This document shows positions 16,520 through 23,648 of a DNA stretch of 38,992 nucleotides, piece by piece; the first letter of the stretch is position 1, and every line of letters starts with the position of its first letter. The DNA comes from a virus: the IMG/VR virus record IMGVR_UViG_3300031576_000165, positions 1-38,992 of that record. One strand, given 5' to 3'. The notes under the pieces are model-generated. The model was not told the DNA's origin and ran no database searches. It saw only the letters and a list, made by a program, of their open reading frames with translations. The translations under genes were made by a program, and so were the position numbers.

Positions 16520-16875
16520 ATGGTGCGATGGACAAATATCAACGCCTAGCTACAATCACGACACTCATGTCCATGGGACACGTATGTGTCGTTTGCGCAA
16601 CCGCGACGGACGTCGCAAAAGACATGCTATTGACAAAACTCGATAGTCTGCAACCCTATAGATTGTCGAATCTTGGCTTACGGCACATAACATGCCGTGC
16701 GCCACGTCCACACGAGTCTTCATTAGAACATCTTGTAGAGTGCATGATTCTGTCGAAGTACAAAGTATGTCAACTATGTAAACAGTCGTGGGTTGGATAT
16801 GAACTAGATGCGCTTACGGTTGTGACCATAAAGAGCATGGAGCATGTGGTACACACTACATGTAGTAGGGTATAG
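16516..16875 (+). CDS. Zinc-binding early protein
   Basis: This 119-residue protein starts at GTG, six bases after GGAGGG, overlapping the stop before it. Two Cys pairs are visible: CVVC near residue 24 and CQLC near residue 87, plus a final HTTC. That fits one or two zinc sites. Its last codons contain the first ACTACATGTAGT operator-like site. The role is unknown. Confidence 0.6.
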   Translation: MNGAMDKYQRLATITTLMSMGHVCVVCATATDVAKDMLLTKLDSLQPYRLSNLGLRHITCRAPRPHESSLEHLVECMILSKYKVCQLCKQSWVGYELDALTVVTIKSMEHVVHTTCSRV

Positions 16876-16911
16876 TCAAATACATACTACATATAGTATA
16901 CTACATATAGT
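16855..16911. promoter_or_regulatory. Three operator-like 12-bp sites (ACTACATRTAGT)
   Basis: ACTACATGTAGT (16855-16866, a perfect palindrome) and ACTACATATAGT at 16886-16897 and 16900-16911 share an ACTA/TAGT dyad. Spacings are 31 and 14 bases. They lie 34-90 bases upstream of the promoter at 16945 and are suited to a dimeric regulator, for example the ribbon-helix-helix protein at 20607. Confidence 0.65.
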
Positions 16912-16928
16912 GGTCGCGCAAGCGCGCG

Positions 16929-16944
16929 CCCCTATATTTAGGGG
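16929..16944. terminator. CCCCTA/TAGGGG hairpin
   Basis: A 6-bp GC stem with loop TATT ends directly at the -35 box of the next promoter. A CGCG/CGCG stem lies just before it. Without a T-run it may insulate the upstream operon or act as an operator rather than a classic terminator. Confidence 0.45.
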
Positions 16945-16973
16945 TTGACAAGGCGTTTTAGCCATGATAGGCT
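16945..16973 (+). promoter_or_regulatory. Sigma70-type promoter of the replication operon
   Basis: TTGACA at 16945-16950, a 17-base spacer and TAGGCT at 16968-16973. A Shine-Dalgarno (AGGAGG) and the ATG at 16994 follow closely. This is the best host-type promoter seen in the window, and it fits a phage without its own RNA polymerase. Confidence 0.7.
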
Positions 16974-16993
16974 TTATAGGAGGATAGTAGAAC

Positions 16994-17338
16994 ATGACTA
17001 GTACCTCCGACGCCGAAATACAAGCTCGCACAAAAACCGCTTTTTGGAGTCAAGAAGTTGTGCGTCTTAGATCTCAACTAAACGAGGCCGAAGAACAACT
17101 ACGTCAGGCATGGAAACAAGTTCCGTACGACCCAGAAATACTGAAAAAACCCTACGAGTCTGACATCGCTGTTAGTTGCTACGAGTGCGGTCGGCTCACA
17201 AAATGGCGCACAGGTAAAGGCGGCGCACATTGTCAGCCTCTTTGTCCCACAGCACGCGGTCCGGCGCGGCCGCGAATCGCACAAGAAATATGGGACTTTA
17301 TCACCGCCACCACTACTGAGAGTCTAGACGATGATTAG
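16994..17338 (+). CDS. Coiled-coil zinc-knuckle protein, first gene of replication operon
   Basis: This 114-residue protein has a coiled coil at about residues 20-43 (VVRLRSQLNEAEEQLRQAW). A CYECGRLTKW knuckle then pairs with HCQPLC about 20 residues later. It starts behind AGGAGG from the 16945 promoter and overlaps the helicase gene by eight bases. A partner of the helicase is possible. Confidence 0.65.
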   Translation: MTSTSDAEIQARTKTAFWSQEVVRLRSQLNEAEEQLRQAWKQVPYDPEILKKPYESDIAVSCYECGRLTKWRTGKGGAHCQPLCPTARGPARPRIAQEIWDFITATTTESLDDD

Positions 17339-18935
17339 CGCCGCCGCACCTTACGCACCACCTAACGAAGCGTACCTACCCTTCCAACTTGGTGGTATTC
17401 AAGAAATACTCCTACGTCCGCACGTTTTGCTAGCCGATGAAATGGGACTTGGCAAGACCATTGAAATTATAGGTTATCTAAACCTAACACGACCAAAGAC
17501 CGTGCTAGTTGTCTGCCCCAATAACTTGCGTTTAAACTGGTTATCTGAGATAGACAAATGGCTGGAACCCACGCTACGTGCAACGTATGACATTGAACAA
17601 TGCACCACAGGCTTGCTCATACCCACTAATTTTGTTCTAGCAAGCTACGAAGGTCTGACAAGGTGGGCTCTTGTCCTTGCGACCACGCGCTGGGACGTAT
17701 TCGTCTTAGACGAAGCACACTACATCAAAAACAGTTCAACAAAGCGTGCACGGGCCGTTTTTCAGTTCCGCAACGCCGGCAAAAAAATACTTGCCACCGG
17801 CACGCCCATTTGTAATTATCCATACGAACTTTTCCCGTTGATTAACTTTCTCGACCAAGAACAATGGCCGTCAGTATCGGCATTCCAAAGACGTTACTGT
17901 CCGTATGCTAACAAGTATGGCTACCACCTAGGAGAACTACAACAGTTCTTGCGTGAGGGAACATTTGTCAAGAAAGTAATAACGCAAAAGTCAGTCCGAG
18001 CAGTCAAGACCACCAGCAACCTACCCAGTTCCTACACCTGTGCAACGTGTTCTGTAATTGTTGACTACGAAAATGACGCTATCGTGCACGTCGAGCAGAC
18101 AGGTCACGAAGTCACCATGAAGCGTGTGATGCAAGAAAAAATCGTTGCAGTCGAAAGTGAACCGATCAACGTTACTACGACCGAACGTGCCATAGGTCTT
18201 ATGATCCGACGCTTAAAGAAGGAAGTTCTTCCAGAACTTCCGCGTAAGCGTCGGCAGATAATCGAACTACCTGCCGAAGGTGAACTGCTAGGACTAGTTG
18301 AAAAAGAAAACGCTCTGTGGCAACAGCAGTACGAAATGGTCAAGCAACTTGAAATGGCTCTTGAACTTGAAAGTAAGACTGACGATGATTTTGCAGCCAT
18401 GATAGAAAGTATGAAATTCAATCGTCAGTATTTCTTCCAAGAGATTGCCCTTATTCGTCACGCACTTGCCGTCGCAAAGGTGCCATACGTCTGTGAGCAT
18501 ATTGAAGACTTGCTTGAATCAAAAGATAAGCTTGTCTGTTTCGTCCATCACAATGACGTCGCCGAGGCGATCTTTGATCGCTTTCGCGACCGTGCTGTGC
18601 TTGTCTATGGTCCCAGCACCATGCCTGACCGACAGGAGGCGGTCCAGCGATTTTGGACTGACGAAAAGTGTGAACTATTCATTGGTTCACTCAAGGTGAC
18701 GGGTTTGGGAATCAATCTACAGGTTGCATCAAACATTGTATTTGCGGAACTTGACTGGGTTCCAGGGGTGATAACACAAGCTGAAGATCGCTGCCACAGG
18801 ATAGGTCAAGACAAGTCCTTGCTCGTGCAACACCTTGTCGCACAGAATAGCATGGACAGCAACATGGCCAAACGTATTGTCGCTAAGCAAAAGAGCATAC
18901 AAAAGGCTCTGAACCGGCAGGAGTCTGGCACATGA
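17331..18935 (+). CDS. SNF2-family DNA helicase/translocase with embedded C2H2 finger
   Basis: This 534-residue superfamily-2 ATPase has Walker A DEMGLGKT at 36-43, DEAH at 127-130 and motif III TGTPI at 156-160. The second lobe holds VCFVHH, VTGLGINLQVAS and motif VI DRCHRIGQ ending at 493. Between the lobes lies a Cys-x2-Cys-x12-His-x5-His finger (Cys237, Cys240, His253, His259). The region that normally has LMLRR follows as LMIRRLKKEVL. Phage SNF2 proteins are thought to remodel DNA-protein complexes in replication or recombination. The gene overlaps both neighbours. Confidence 0.95.
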   Translation: MISAAAPYAPPNEAYLPFQLGGIQEILLRPHVLLADEMGLGKTIEIIGYLNLTRPKTVLVVCPNNLRLNWLSEIDKWLEPTLRATYDIEQCTTGLLIPTNFVLASYEGLTRWALVLATTRWDVFVLDEAHYIKNSSTKRARAVFQFRNAGKKILATGTPICNYPYELFPLINFLDQEQWPSVSAFQRRYCPYANKYGYHLGELQQFLREGTFVKKVITQKSVRAVKTTSNLPSSYTCATCSVIVDYENDAIVHVEQTGHEVTMKRVMQEKIVAVESEPINVTTTERAIGLMIRRLKKEVLPELPRKRRQIIELPAEGELLGLVEKENALWQQQYEMVKQLEMALELESKTDDDFAAMIESMKFNRQYFFQEIALIRHALAVAKVPYVCEHIEDLLESKDKLVCFVHHNDVAEAIFDRFRDRAVLVYGPSTMPDRQEAVQRFWTDEKCELFIGSLKVTGLGINLQVASNIVFAELDWVPGVITQAEDRCHRIGQDKSLLVQHLVAQNSMDSNMAKRIVAKQKSIQKALNRQESGT

Positions 18936-19225
18936 CAGAATACGACGACCAGAGTTTCGAGTGGCTACTGGAGATGCTAGAATTCCGCCAAGTCATGGTG
19001 GAGGCTCCACCTAAGGGCAACGTAGAGACGGAAAAGGAGACTAACATGAAAATCTACCAAACATCAGACGGCGAGCTAATTCACGAAACCTGTTTCGATA
19101 ACATGTCTGTTCAGCCTGAAGCGTTCCATCTAGTCGAATCTGTAGAGGCCGACGACCGTTGCTCGGCATGTGGGGGATTCTTTGAGTCCGAGGACGAGTC
19201 CGCGGACGAAGTCGAGGGGATTTGA
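18932..19225 (+). CDS. Small acidic protein with Cys-x2-Cys element
   Basis: This 97-residue protein overlaps the helicase stop. A second start at 19046, in frame and behind AAGGAG, would give a 59-residue form (MKIYQTSDGELIHETC). Its CSACGG pair with an upstream Cys resembles small zinc proteins common in phage early regions. Both starts may be used. Function is unknown. Confidence 0.6.
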   Translation: MTEYDDQSFEWLLEMLEFRQVMVEAPPKGNVETEKETNMKIYQTSDGELIHETCFDNMSVQPEAFHLVESVEADDRCSACGGFFESEDESADEVEGI

Positions 19226-19228
19226 CGT

Positions 19229-19837
19229 GTGGAGCCATTCACGCCTGAAAATTGGACGCCAATGCTCAAAGTCCGGAAGCGTCCTATTCACGCTACCGTC
19301 ATGAAGAAGTGCTACCTTGGCGATGGGGTCTATGTGGAGGTTGTTGACGGTTTCAGCCTTCGGTTGACCACAGAAAACGGGGCTGAAACCACGAACACAA
19401 TCTGGCTGGAGCCAGATACGTACGAGGCCTTGACGGCCTTCGTGAAGGAGATACCTGATGAACATGCAGGAGCGGGCCTGCCACAGATTGAAGCGGCGTT
19501 GAGGCGACTGGCAGGCTTACCTGCCTTCGTTGATGTTTCCAGCATAAGCGTCGGCGACGGGCTCATACTGAGCCTGAGTAACCCCGAGTCCGCGCTCCCT
19601 CGGCAAATCGCAAGCGGATTCGGCGTGATACTTCGGAAGGAAGCCGCGTTATCTGGGGAGCATCTCGTGGTAAGGGGAACCATCGACGGTGTGGCTTTGG
19701 CAATCTACAAATACCGCCCGGCTGCCTGCCGCGTCGAGTATGAAGAAGTTAGTACTGTCAAACTCGTGGCCCGGATCACCTGTGCTCCTGAGCGTGCTCA
19801 AGAGGCGCTCCGTCAATGCGAAAAGAGGCAAGGATGA
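19229..19837 (+). CDS. Two-domain early protein of unknown function
   Basis: This 202-residue protein starts at GTG behind GAGGGG. Residues 1-75 contain GDGVYVEVVDGFSLRLTTENG and then TIWLEPDTYEALTAFV, a small phage domain that also occurs alone in other phages. Residues about 90-195 form a second beta-rich part with SVGDGLILSL and LVVRGTIDGVALAIY. The reading suggests a fusion. Codon use is richer in G+C than the helicase gene. Confidence 0.6.
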   Translation: MEPFTPENWTPMLKVRKRPIHATVMKKCYLGDGVYVEVVDGFSLRLTTENGAETTNTIWLEPDTYEALTAFVKEIPDEHAGAGLPQIEAALRRLAGLPAFVDVSSISVGDGLILSLSNPESALPRQIASGFGVILRKEAALSGEHLVVRGTIDGVALAIYKYRPAACRVEYEEVSTVKLVARITCAPERAQEALRQCEKRQG

Positions 19838-20004
19838 GTGAACAGGAGAACGACAAGTTTTTCAAGATCATCGAACCGGTTGTAAAGATAAAGACAACGA
19901 GCGGAAGGATTCTTGAGGGTAAGGTCATGGCTCACTTTAAGAACAAGGAGTTGGGCCATTGTCTTCTCATCACCCACGTCAAACCGCGAAAGCCCGAGTT
20001 TTAA
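19834..20004 (+). CDS. Small basic early protein
   Basis: This 56-residue protein starts at ATG 19834, overlapping the previous stop (ATGA) and behind AGGCAAGG. It contains VKIKTTSGRILEGKV, a beta-hairpin pattern reminiscent of Sm-like or KOW folds, and ends basic. I do not recognise it. Confidence 0.55.
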   Translation: MSEQENDKFFKIIEPVVKIKTTSGRILEGKVMAHFKNKELGHCLLITHVKPRKPEF

Positions 20005-20036
20005 GCGCAGGCCCGGTACGAAAGGAGAGACGTCCC

Positions 20037-20351
20037 ATGAGTGAGTGGGGTAAGCGACTTGACGACCTAGAGACGCCGATCGAATACTACAGAGTGGACG
20101 CCAAAAACTGGGATCGCTGTGTGGTCGGCGAAGCACGAGATGAGTACCCGGATGTTATACTATACGACACCACCAATTCTCACCCGACTGATACGGTCCT
20201 ATACTCGCTTGGGATACAATTCTACTGGGCGGTGCAGGATTGTGATCGGAGCTTGGCGTGCACCATCTACCACCTGATCCAGAAACGGGTCAGGCTGTTA
20301 TGCGATGCTTATGCATGCATGCATAAACGCCTAGGGTTCGCGCAATGCTAA
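20037..20351 (+). CDS. Paralogue of 16214..16519
   Basis: This 104-residue protein starts at ATG 20037 behind AAAGGAGAG. It shares RLDD..TPI, YPDV.LY, LG.QF and the DR..A..IY end with the copy at 16214. The C-terminal 20 residues are different and Cys-rich. Function is unknown. Confidence 0.65.
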   Translation: MSEWGKRLDDLETPIEYYRVDAKNWDRCVVGEARDEYPDVILYDTTNSHPTDTVLYSLGIQFYWAVQDCDRSLACTIYHLIQKRVRLLCDAYACMHKRLGFAQC

Positions 20352-20602
20352 AACTATGCGCCACCACGATCCTACGCTACACGTCAGCAAGCGGCACACC
20401 TTGGGTCGCCACTCGTCTAGAAGTCGGTTGGTCTGACGGACAGTGGTCAAACCTAGGCTTGTCCCATCTTGAAGAATCCGATTGGAGTCTGCTAGTTAAG
20501 TTGCTTGCATTGGGTGCGCGCCGCGCAGACGTTGAGTTTACACATGTGGAGTACGTCGTCAAACCACAAACCGGCGAAATACCAACCAGATCTTGGAGTT
20601 GA
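20345..20602 (+). CDS. Small early protein of unknown function
   Basis: This 85-residue protein overlaps the previous gene by seven bases. It is Trp-rich (five Trp) with alternating beta-like segments (TPWVATRLEVGWSDGQW). No known domain. Confidence 0.5.
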   Translation: MLKLCATTILRYTSASGTPWVATRLEVGWSDGQWSNLGLSHLEESDWSLLVKLLALGARRADVEFTHVEYVVKPQTGEIPTRSWS

Positions 20603-20606
20603 CATA

Positions 20607-20834
20607 ATGCAGAGTAAAGCAAAGGACCGTAATATTCTCATAAGAGAGTTGCCAGTCGATACCGACTATATTCTGAACGTGCTTGCTGTGCAGCGTGGCG
20701 TCCATAAGTGGCAAGTCATTAGAGACGCACTCATTACGTACGCGGACGAAAATCGTCTACAAGCGGCGACAACTTCGAACCTAAGACGTCTTCTCGGCCC
20801 AAGGTTGCAGGACAACAAGGAGAAGAAAGTTTGA
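20607..20834 (+). CDS. Ribbon-helix-helix (CopG/Arc-like) protein
   Basis: This 75-residue protein starts at ATG 20607 behind TTGGAG. The N-terminal strand RNILIRELP is followed by two helices (TDYILNVLAVQRG, KWQVIRDALITYADENR), the ribbon-helix-helix arrangement. The C-terminal tail is basic. It is a candidate regulator for the dyad sites at 16855-16911. The DNA-binding role is inferred from pattern. Confidence 0.6.
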   Translation: MQSKAKDRNILIRELPVDTDYILNVLAVQRGVHKWQVIRDALITYADENRLQAATTSNLRRLLGPRLQDNKEKKV

Positions 20835-21034
20835 GTGAAAAAGCTATCACCGACATGACCGATGACGAGATCCTTGCCGAGATTCAAACTCTGCGTGAAC
20901 GGCGCGCTCAAGCACGTGAACGGCGCGTACAGTCGAAGGCTTCAGCGGCTGAAGGCCCCGTCGGCAGCCGAAAGCGTGTAGAGGAAATTAGCGCCGAACT
21001 ATCGAAATTACTTGGAGACCTTGAGGAGACATAA
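20831..21034 (+). CDS. Small coiled-coil protein with palindrome-encoded SAAE
   Basis: This 67-residue protein starts at TTG behind AGGAG and overlaps the previous stop. It is Arg/Glu-rich and probably helical (ILAEIQTLRERRAQARERRV). The middle ASAAEG is encoded by a copy of the 15-bp palindrome. Confidence 0.5.
   Translation: MSEKAITDMTDDEILAEIQTLRERRAQARERRVQSKASAAEGPVGSRKRVEEISAELSKLLGDLEET
20940..20954. repeat. 15-bp palindrome copy 3 (CTTCAGCGGCTGAAG)
   Basis: Inside the coiled-coil gene at 20831, coding Ser-Ala-Ala-Glu on the plus strand. Confidence 0.7.
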
Positions 21035-21038
21035 TAGA

Positions 21039-21227
21039 ATGAAAACATGTCCGAAGTGTGGTAGGTATCTACCTAATTTTGACTTCTACTGTCACAAGGA
21101 TGGGACCCTACTAGTTGCATGGCCGACTTGTCCTAAGTGCGGCGCTGAAGTCCTGCCTGGCCATGGCCTGTTTTGTCCGCAGTGTGGCGCCAAAGTCGAA
21201 TCCGAAGTCGAGTCCGAGTCCGAATGA
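21039..21227 (+). CDS. Double zinc-ribbon protein
   Basis: This 62-residue protein starts at ATG 21039 behind GAGGAG. Cys pairs CPKC (residue 3), FYC...H, CPKC and CPQC form two ribbons of the double-zinc-ribbon type, followed by an acidic tail. It overlaps the nuclease gene (ATGA), suggesting they act together. Confidence 0.75.
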   Translation: MKTCPKCGRYLPNFDFYCHKDGTLLVAWPTCPKCGAEVLPGHGLFCPQCGAKVESEVESESE

Positions 21228-22210
21228 ATGCAATCTTCGTAGATCACAGCATTCTGTCTACATTTGCATGCTGTCACGAAAAAGCACGTCTTGCGTATGT
21301 TGAACACTTAAAACCTGAACTTGAAGGCCCTCCTCTCGTCTTTGGTAGCGCATTTCATGCGGCTGTCGCCGCATATTACAATCATCGTGCATCGACAAAC
21401 TATGCCCGTCAGGCCATAGACGTGGCGCGCAAGGAGGCTCGTCACGCTTTTCTAGACGCAGTTCGTAGCGCGGGCGCCGATGCTCTTCCACTGTCAGCAG
21501 ATAGCGACGAGAAACGCTCTGTCGAACGTGGTCTTTATCTTGTTGATGCTTACATTACAAAGTGGCAGGAATTTGATATAAACTGGGTGGACGTATTCCG
21601 TCCGGACACTGGCGCGCCATACATTGAGATTGGCTTTGCAGTCTATTTCATGGAATGGCGTGGTAAGCCTGTTGTGCTTGTTGGAAAGATTGATCGCATC
21701 CGCCGCAATCGTGTCGATGACAGACTATACAATTGGGAAACTAAGACAACAGGCAGCAACGTTACACATTTTGCACAAAGTCGTCGTCCTAATCACCAAC
21801 TAACAGGCTATGCTTGGGCCTGTCGCGAGCTTTTGCACTTAGATATTGCTGGCACCATACTAGACGTAATCTACGTCAGCGATCGTAAGATTGGCGGCAA
21901 GTTCCCAAACGGCATCGACATAGAAAAAGACTTCGGCCGTTTCGAGACACGACGTAGCCCAACAGACATTGACGAATTTTTGTATGACCTTAAACTCGTA
22001 ACAGAGTCCTTTCTGAGGCTTCGAGATGAAAAACAGCGACGTTGGCACCGCAACGCCCCAGCGGCATGTGGCATGTATGGAGGCTGCCACTTTCGAGAGA
22101 TTTGTGAGTCTAACTTGAACTCCGTAGTGATAAAATCAAAATACAAGATTGAGAGGTGGGAACCTTGGAAAGGTCTAAGCATGAAGTCACTCAGTATTCC
22201 ACCAGACTAG
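21224..22210 (+). CDS. Cas4/RecB-like PD-(D/E)XK nuclease with Fe-S cysteines
   Basis: This 328-residue protein carries GSAFH at 41-45, the metal-site Asp157 in GKIDRI, ETK at 172-174 and QLTGY at 192-196, the order of PD-(D/E)XK exonucleases. Cys282, Cys288 and Cys294 plus Cys16/17 match the four-cysteine iron-sulfur staple of Cas4/AddB. I place the start at 21224, where ATGA overlaps the previous gene. It is followed by a RecA-fold ATPase and an ssDNA-binding protein, a recombination set seen in several phages. Confidence 0.9.
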   Translation: MNAIFVDHSILSTFACCHEKARLAYVEHLKPELEGPPLVFGSAFHAAVAAYYNHRASTNYARQAIDVARKEARHAFLDAVRSAGADALPLSADSDEKRSVERGLYLVDAYITKWQEFDINWVDVFRPDTGAPYIEIGFAVYFMEWRGKPVVLVGKIDRIRRNRVDDRLYNWETKTTGSNVTHFAQSRRPNHQLTGYAWACRELLHLDIAGTILDVIYVSDRKIGGKFPNGIDIEKDFGRFETRRSPTDIDEFLYDLKLVTESFLRLRDEKQRRWHRNAPAACGMYGGCHFREICESNLNSVVIKSKYKIERWEPWKGLSMKSLSIPPD

Positions 22211-22265
22211 GCGCGTTTGAAATTCCAAGCACTGAGCTTGCACTTCACTTCTACAGGAGAAAGCA

Positions 22266-23084
22266 ATGGCCACAGTCGCACTCATGGGACCACCCGGTAG
22301 TGGCAAGACCACGATGGCATGCCTCACAGCACCCCCACCTGTTCATGTGGTTGACATTGATCGCAAGGTGCGTAGCATGGCCTCTCTACAGAAAACTTTG
22401 CGCGATGGAACGCTCACGTGTCACGAAATCGGCGAAACGCTGACTGAAGATTCTCTAGCTAAAAGATTGGAAGCCCTGGTGAAAGACGAAAAGCTAACGC
22501 GGCCGCCGCGTGGCTGGACAAACTTTGCTAATTATTGTGCTGGACTAGAGTCTGACGAACAAGCACGCAAGGCACGAACTATCGTCATTGATAGTTATAC
22601 ACAGCTTGCACTTCACATGCGCGCGCACATTCAGTACCTCCGAGGAAAAAGCAAGTTTATGTGGGATGACTGGTCCACATGGAAAACTATGTGGACAGAA
22701 GTTACGACCATTTTGGTGGACTATGCTCTCGCAAACAACAAACATCTGGTAATCACTCTACACGAACGCGTAAGCGAGAAGCCTGGTCAGCAGACTGGCA
22801 AGGTCATGGTCAGAACCAGTGATAAGGGTGAGAAGTCTAGAGAATACCTCGGTACGATGGATGTCCGGATTGCTGGTAGCATTGAAGGTGCTTTTGGTCT
22901 TGAATTTGGTTCCTACTTCACAGACGTGTACGGTCTGCACGTTATCGCAGAACACGGCAAGCCGCCTAAATGGTTATGCCGCGTTCAACCAGACAACCAA
23001 CGTGATCTTCGTTGCTCCTTTGCAGTTAAGGAACTGGAGTACGCACCTAGATTTTTTGACATTTGGGGACTTGAGTGGAACTAA
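22266..23084 (+). CDS. Sak4-like RecA-fold ATPase (AAA_24)
   Basis: This 272-residue protein has Walker A GPPGSGKT at 8-15 and Walker B IVIDSYTQ near 106. It is a RecA core without the C-terminal domain, as in Sak4-type single-strand annealing or recombination proteins. A Shine-Dalgarno AGGAGA precedes it. The gene pair with the DUF669-type ssDNA-binding protein supports the recombination role. Strand-annealing activity itself is not shown by the sequence. Confidence 0.85.
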   Translation: MATVALMGPPGSGKTTMACLTAPPPVHVVDIDRKVRSMASLQKTLRDGTLTCHEIGETLTEDSLAKRLEALVKDEKLTRPPRGWTNFANYCAGLESDEQARKARTIVIDSYTQLALHMRAHIQYLRGKSKFMWDDWSTWKTMWTEVTTILVDYALANNKHLVITLHERVSEKPGQQTGKVMVRTSDKGEKSREYLGTMDVRIAGSIEGAFGLEFGSYFTDVYGLHVIAEHGKPPKWLCRVQPDNQRDLRCSFAVKELEYAPRFFDIWGLEWN

Positions 23085-23164
23085 TGCCGTGCATAGAACG
23101 GAGGTGGAAAAAACGTAAGGCCATGTCCCGAAAAACACCAGTCTATAAACAGAAAGGAAAATGA
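23084..23164 (+). CDS. 26-residue basic peptide
   Basis: The ATG overlaps the ATPase stop (TAATG) and the frame ends just before the next ATG. The product (MPCIERRWKKRKAMSRKTP...) is strongly basic. Coupled position makes translation plausible; function is unknown. Confidence 0.4.
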   Translation: MPCIERRWKKRKAMSRKTPVYKQKGK

Positions 23165-23165
23165 A

Positions 23166-23591
23166 ATGCCACGAATTCCTGTAGACATCGCTTCGTTGTC
23201 CACTGAGTTTGAACCTCTAGACGAGAGTCTTGTGTACCACGTAGTTTGCAAGTCCTGTGATCTGTCAGATACCACAGACAAGAATGGAAACAACTATCTA
23301 AAGAACGTTCGACTGGAGGTGGTTGAACCTGAGGAATGGCGAGGTCGCAACATCTTTATGAACTATATCGGACTACCTGCTGAGGTTCATTCTGGAACTT
23401 CTGTGGTCGAAAGACGTGCTGTTGCGGATCAGGCTCGAGGCTTTGCACGTTTCATTGCGGCACTCAAAGTGCCCTTCGACTCTGCGGGTTTCGACACTGA
23501 AGACGCAATCGGCTGCGAGGGCGACGTAACGATTCAGATCGAAGAATATCAAGGTCGAAAGAACGCGCGCGTGCGCGACTGGCTTATCTAA
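23166..23591 (+). CDS. ssDNA-binding protein (DUF669-like)
   Basis: This 141-residue protein has an OB-fold-like pattern (YHVVCKSCDL, NNYLKNVRLEVV, GRNIFMNYIGL). The DUF669-like ending EGDVTIQIEEYQGRKNARVR is typical of phage single-strand-binding proteins found beside Sak4 ATPases. It is likely the partner of the ATPase and polymerase. Confidence 0.8.
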   Translation: MPRIPVDIASLSTEFEPLDESLVYHVVCKSCDLSDTTDKNGNNYLKNVRLEVVEPEEWRGRNIFMNYIGLPAEVHSGTSVVERRAVADQARGFARFIAALKVPFDSAGFDTEDAIGCEGDVTIQIEEYQGRKNARVRDWLI

Positions 23592-23599
23592 CCTACGGC

Positions 23600-23631
23600 G
23601 ATGTGCTAGGGTCCCTTGGCCCTAGCACATC
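23600..23631. terminator. 12-bp perfect hairpin before the ParB-methyltransferase gene
   Basis: GATGTGCTAGGG (23600-23611) pairs with CCCTAGCACATC (23620-23631) around an 8-base loop. No T-run follows, so an attenuator, RNase site or operator is as likely as a terminator. A possible upstream TTG start at 23616 would lie in its loop, which argues for the start at 23649. Confidence 0.6.
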
Positions 23632-23648
23632 AGTTAAAGGGACCAACC

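Noticed and set aside
21224-22210. CRISPR-associated Cas4 gene suggesting a CRISPR locus
   Set aside because: No repeat-spacer array or other cas genes in the window; the neighbours are recombination genes.
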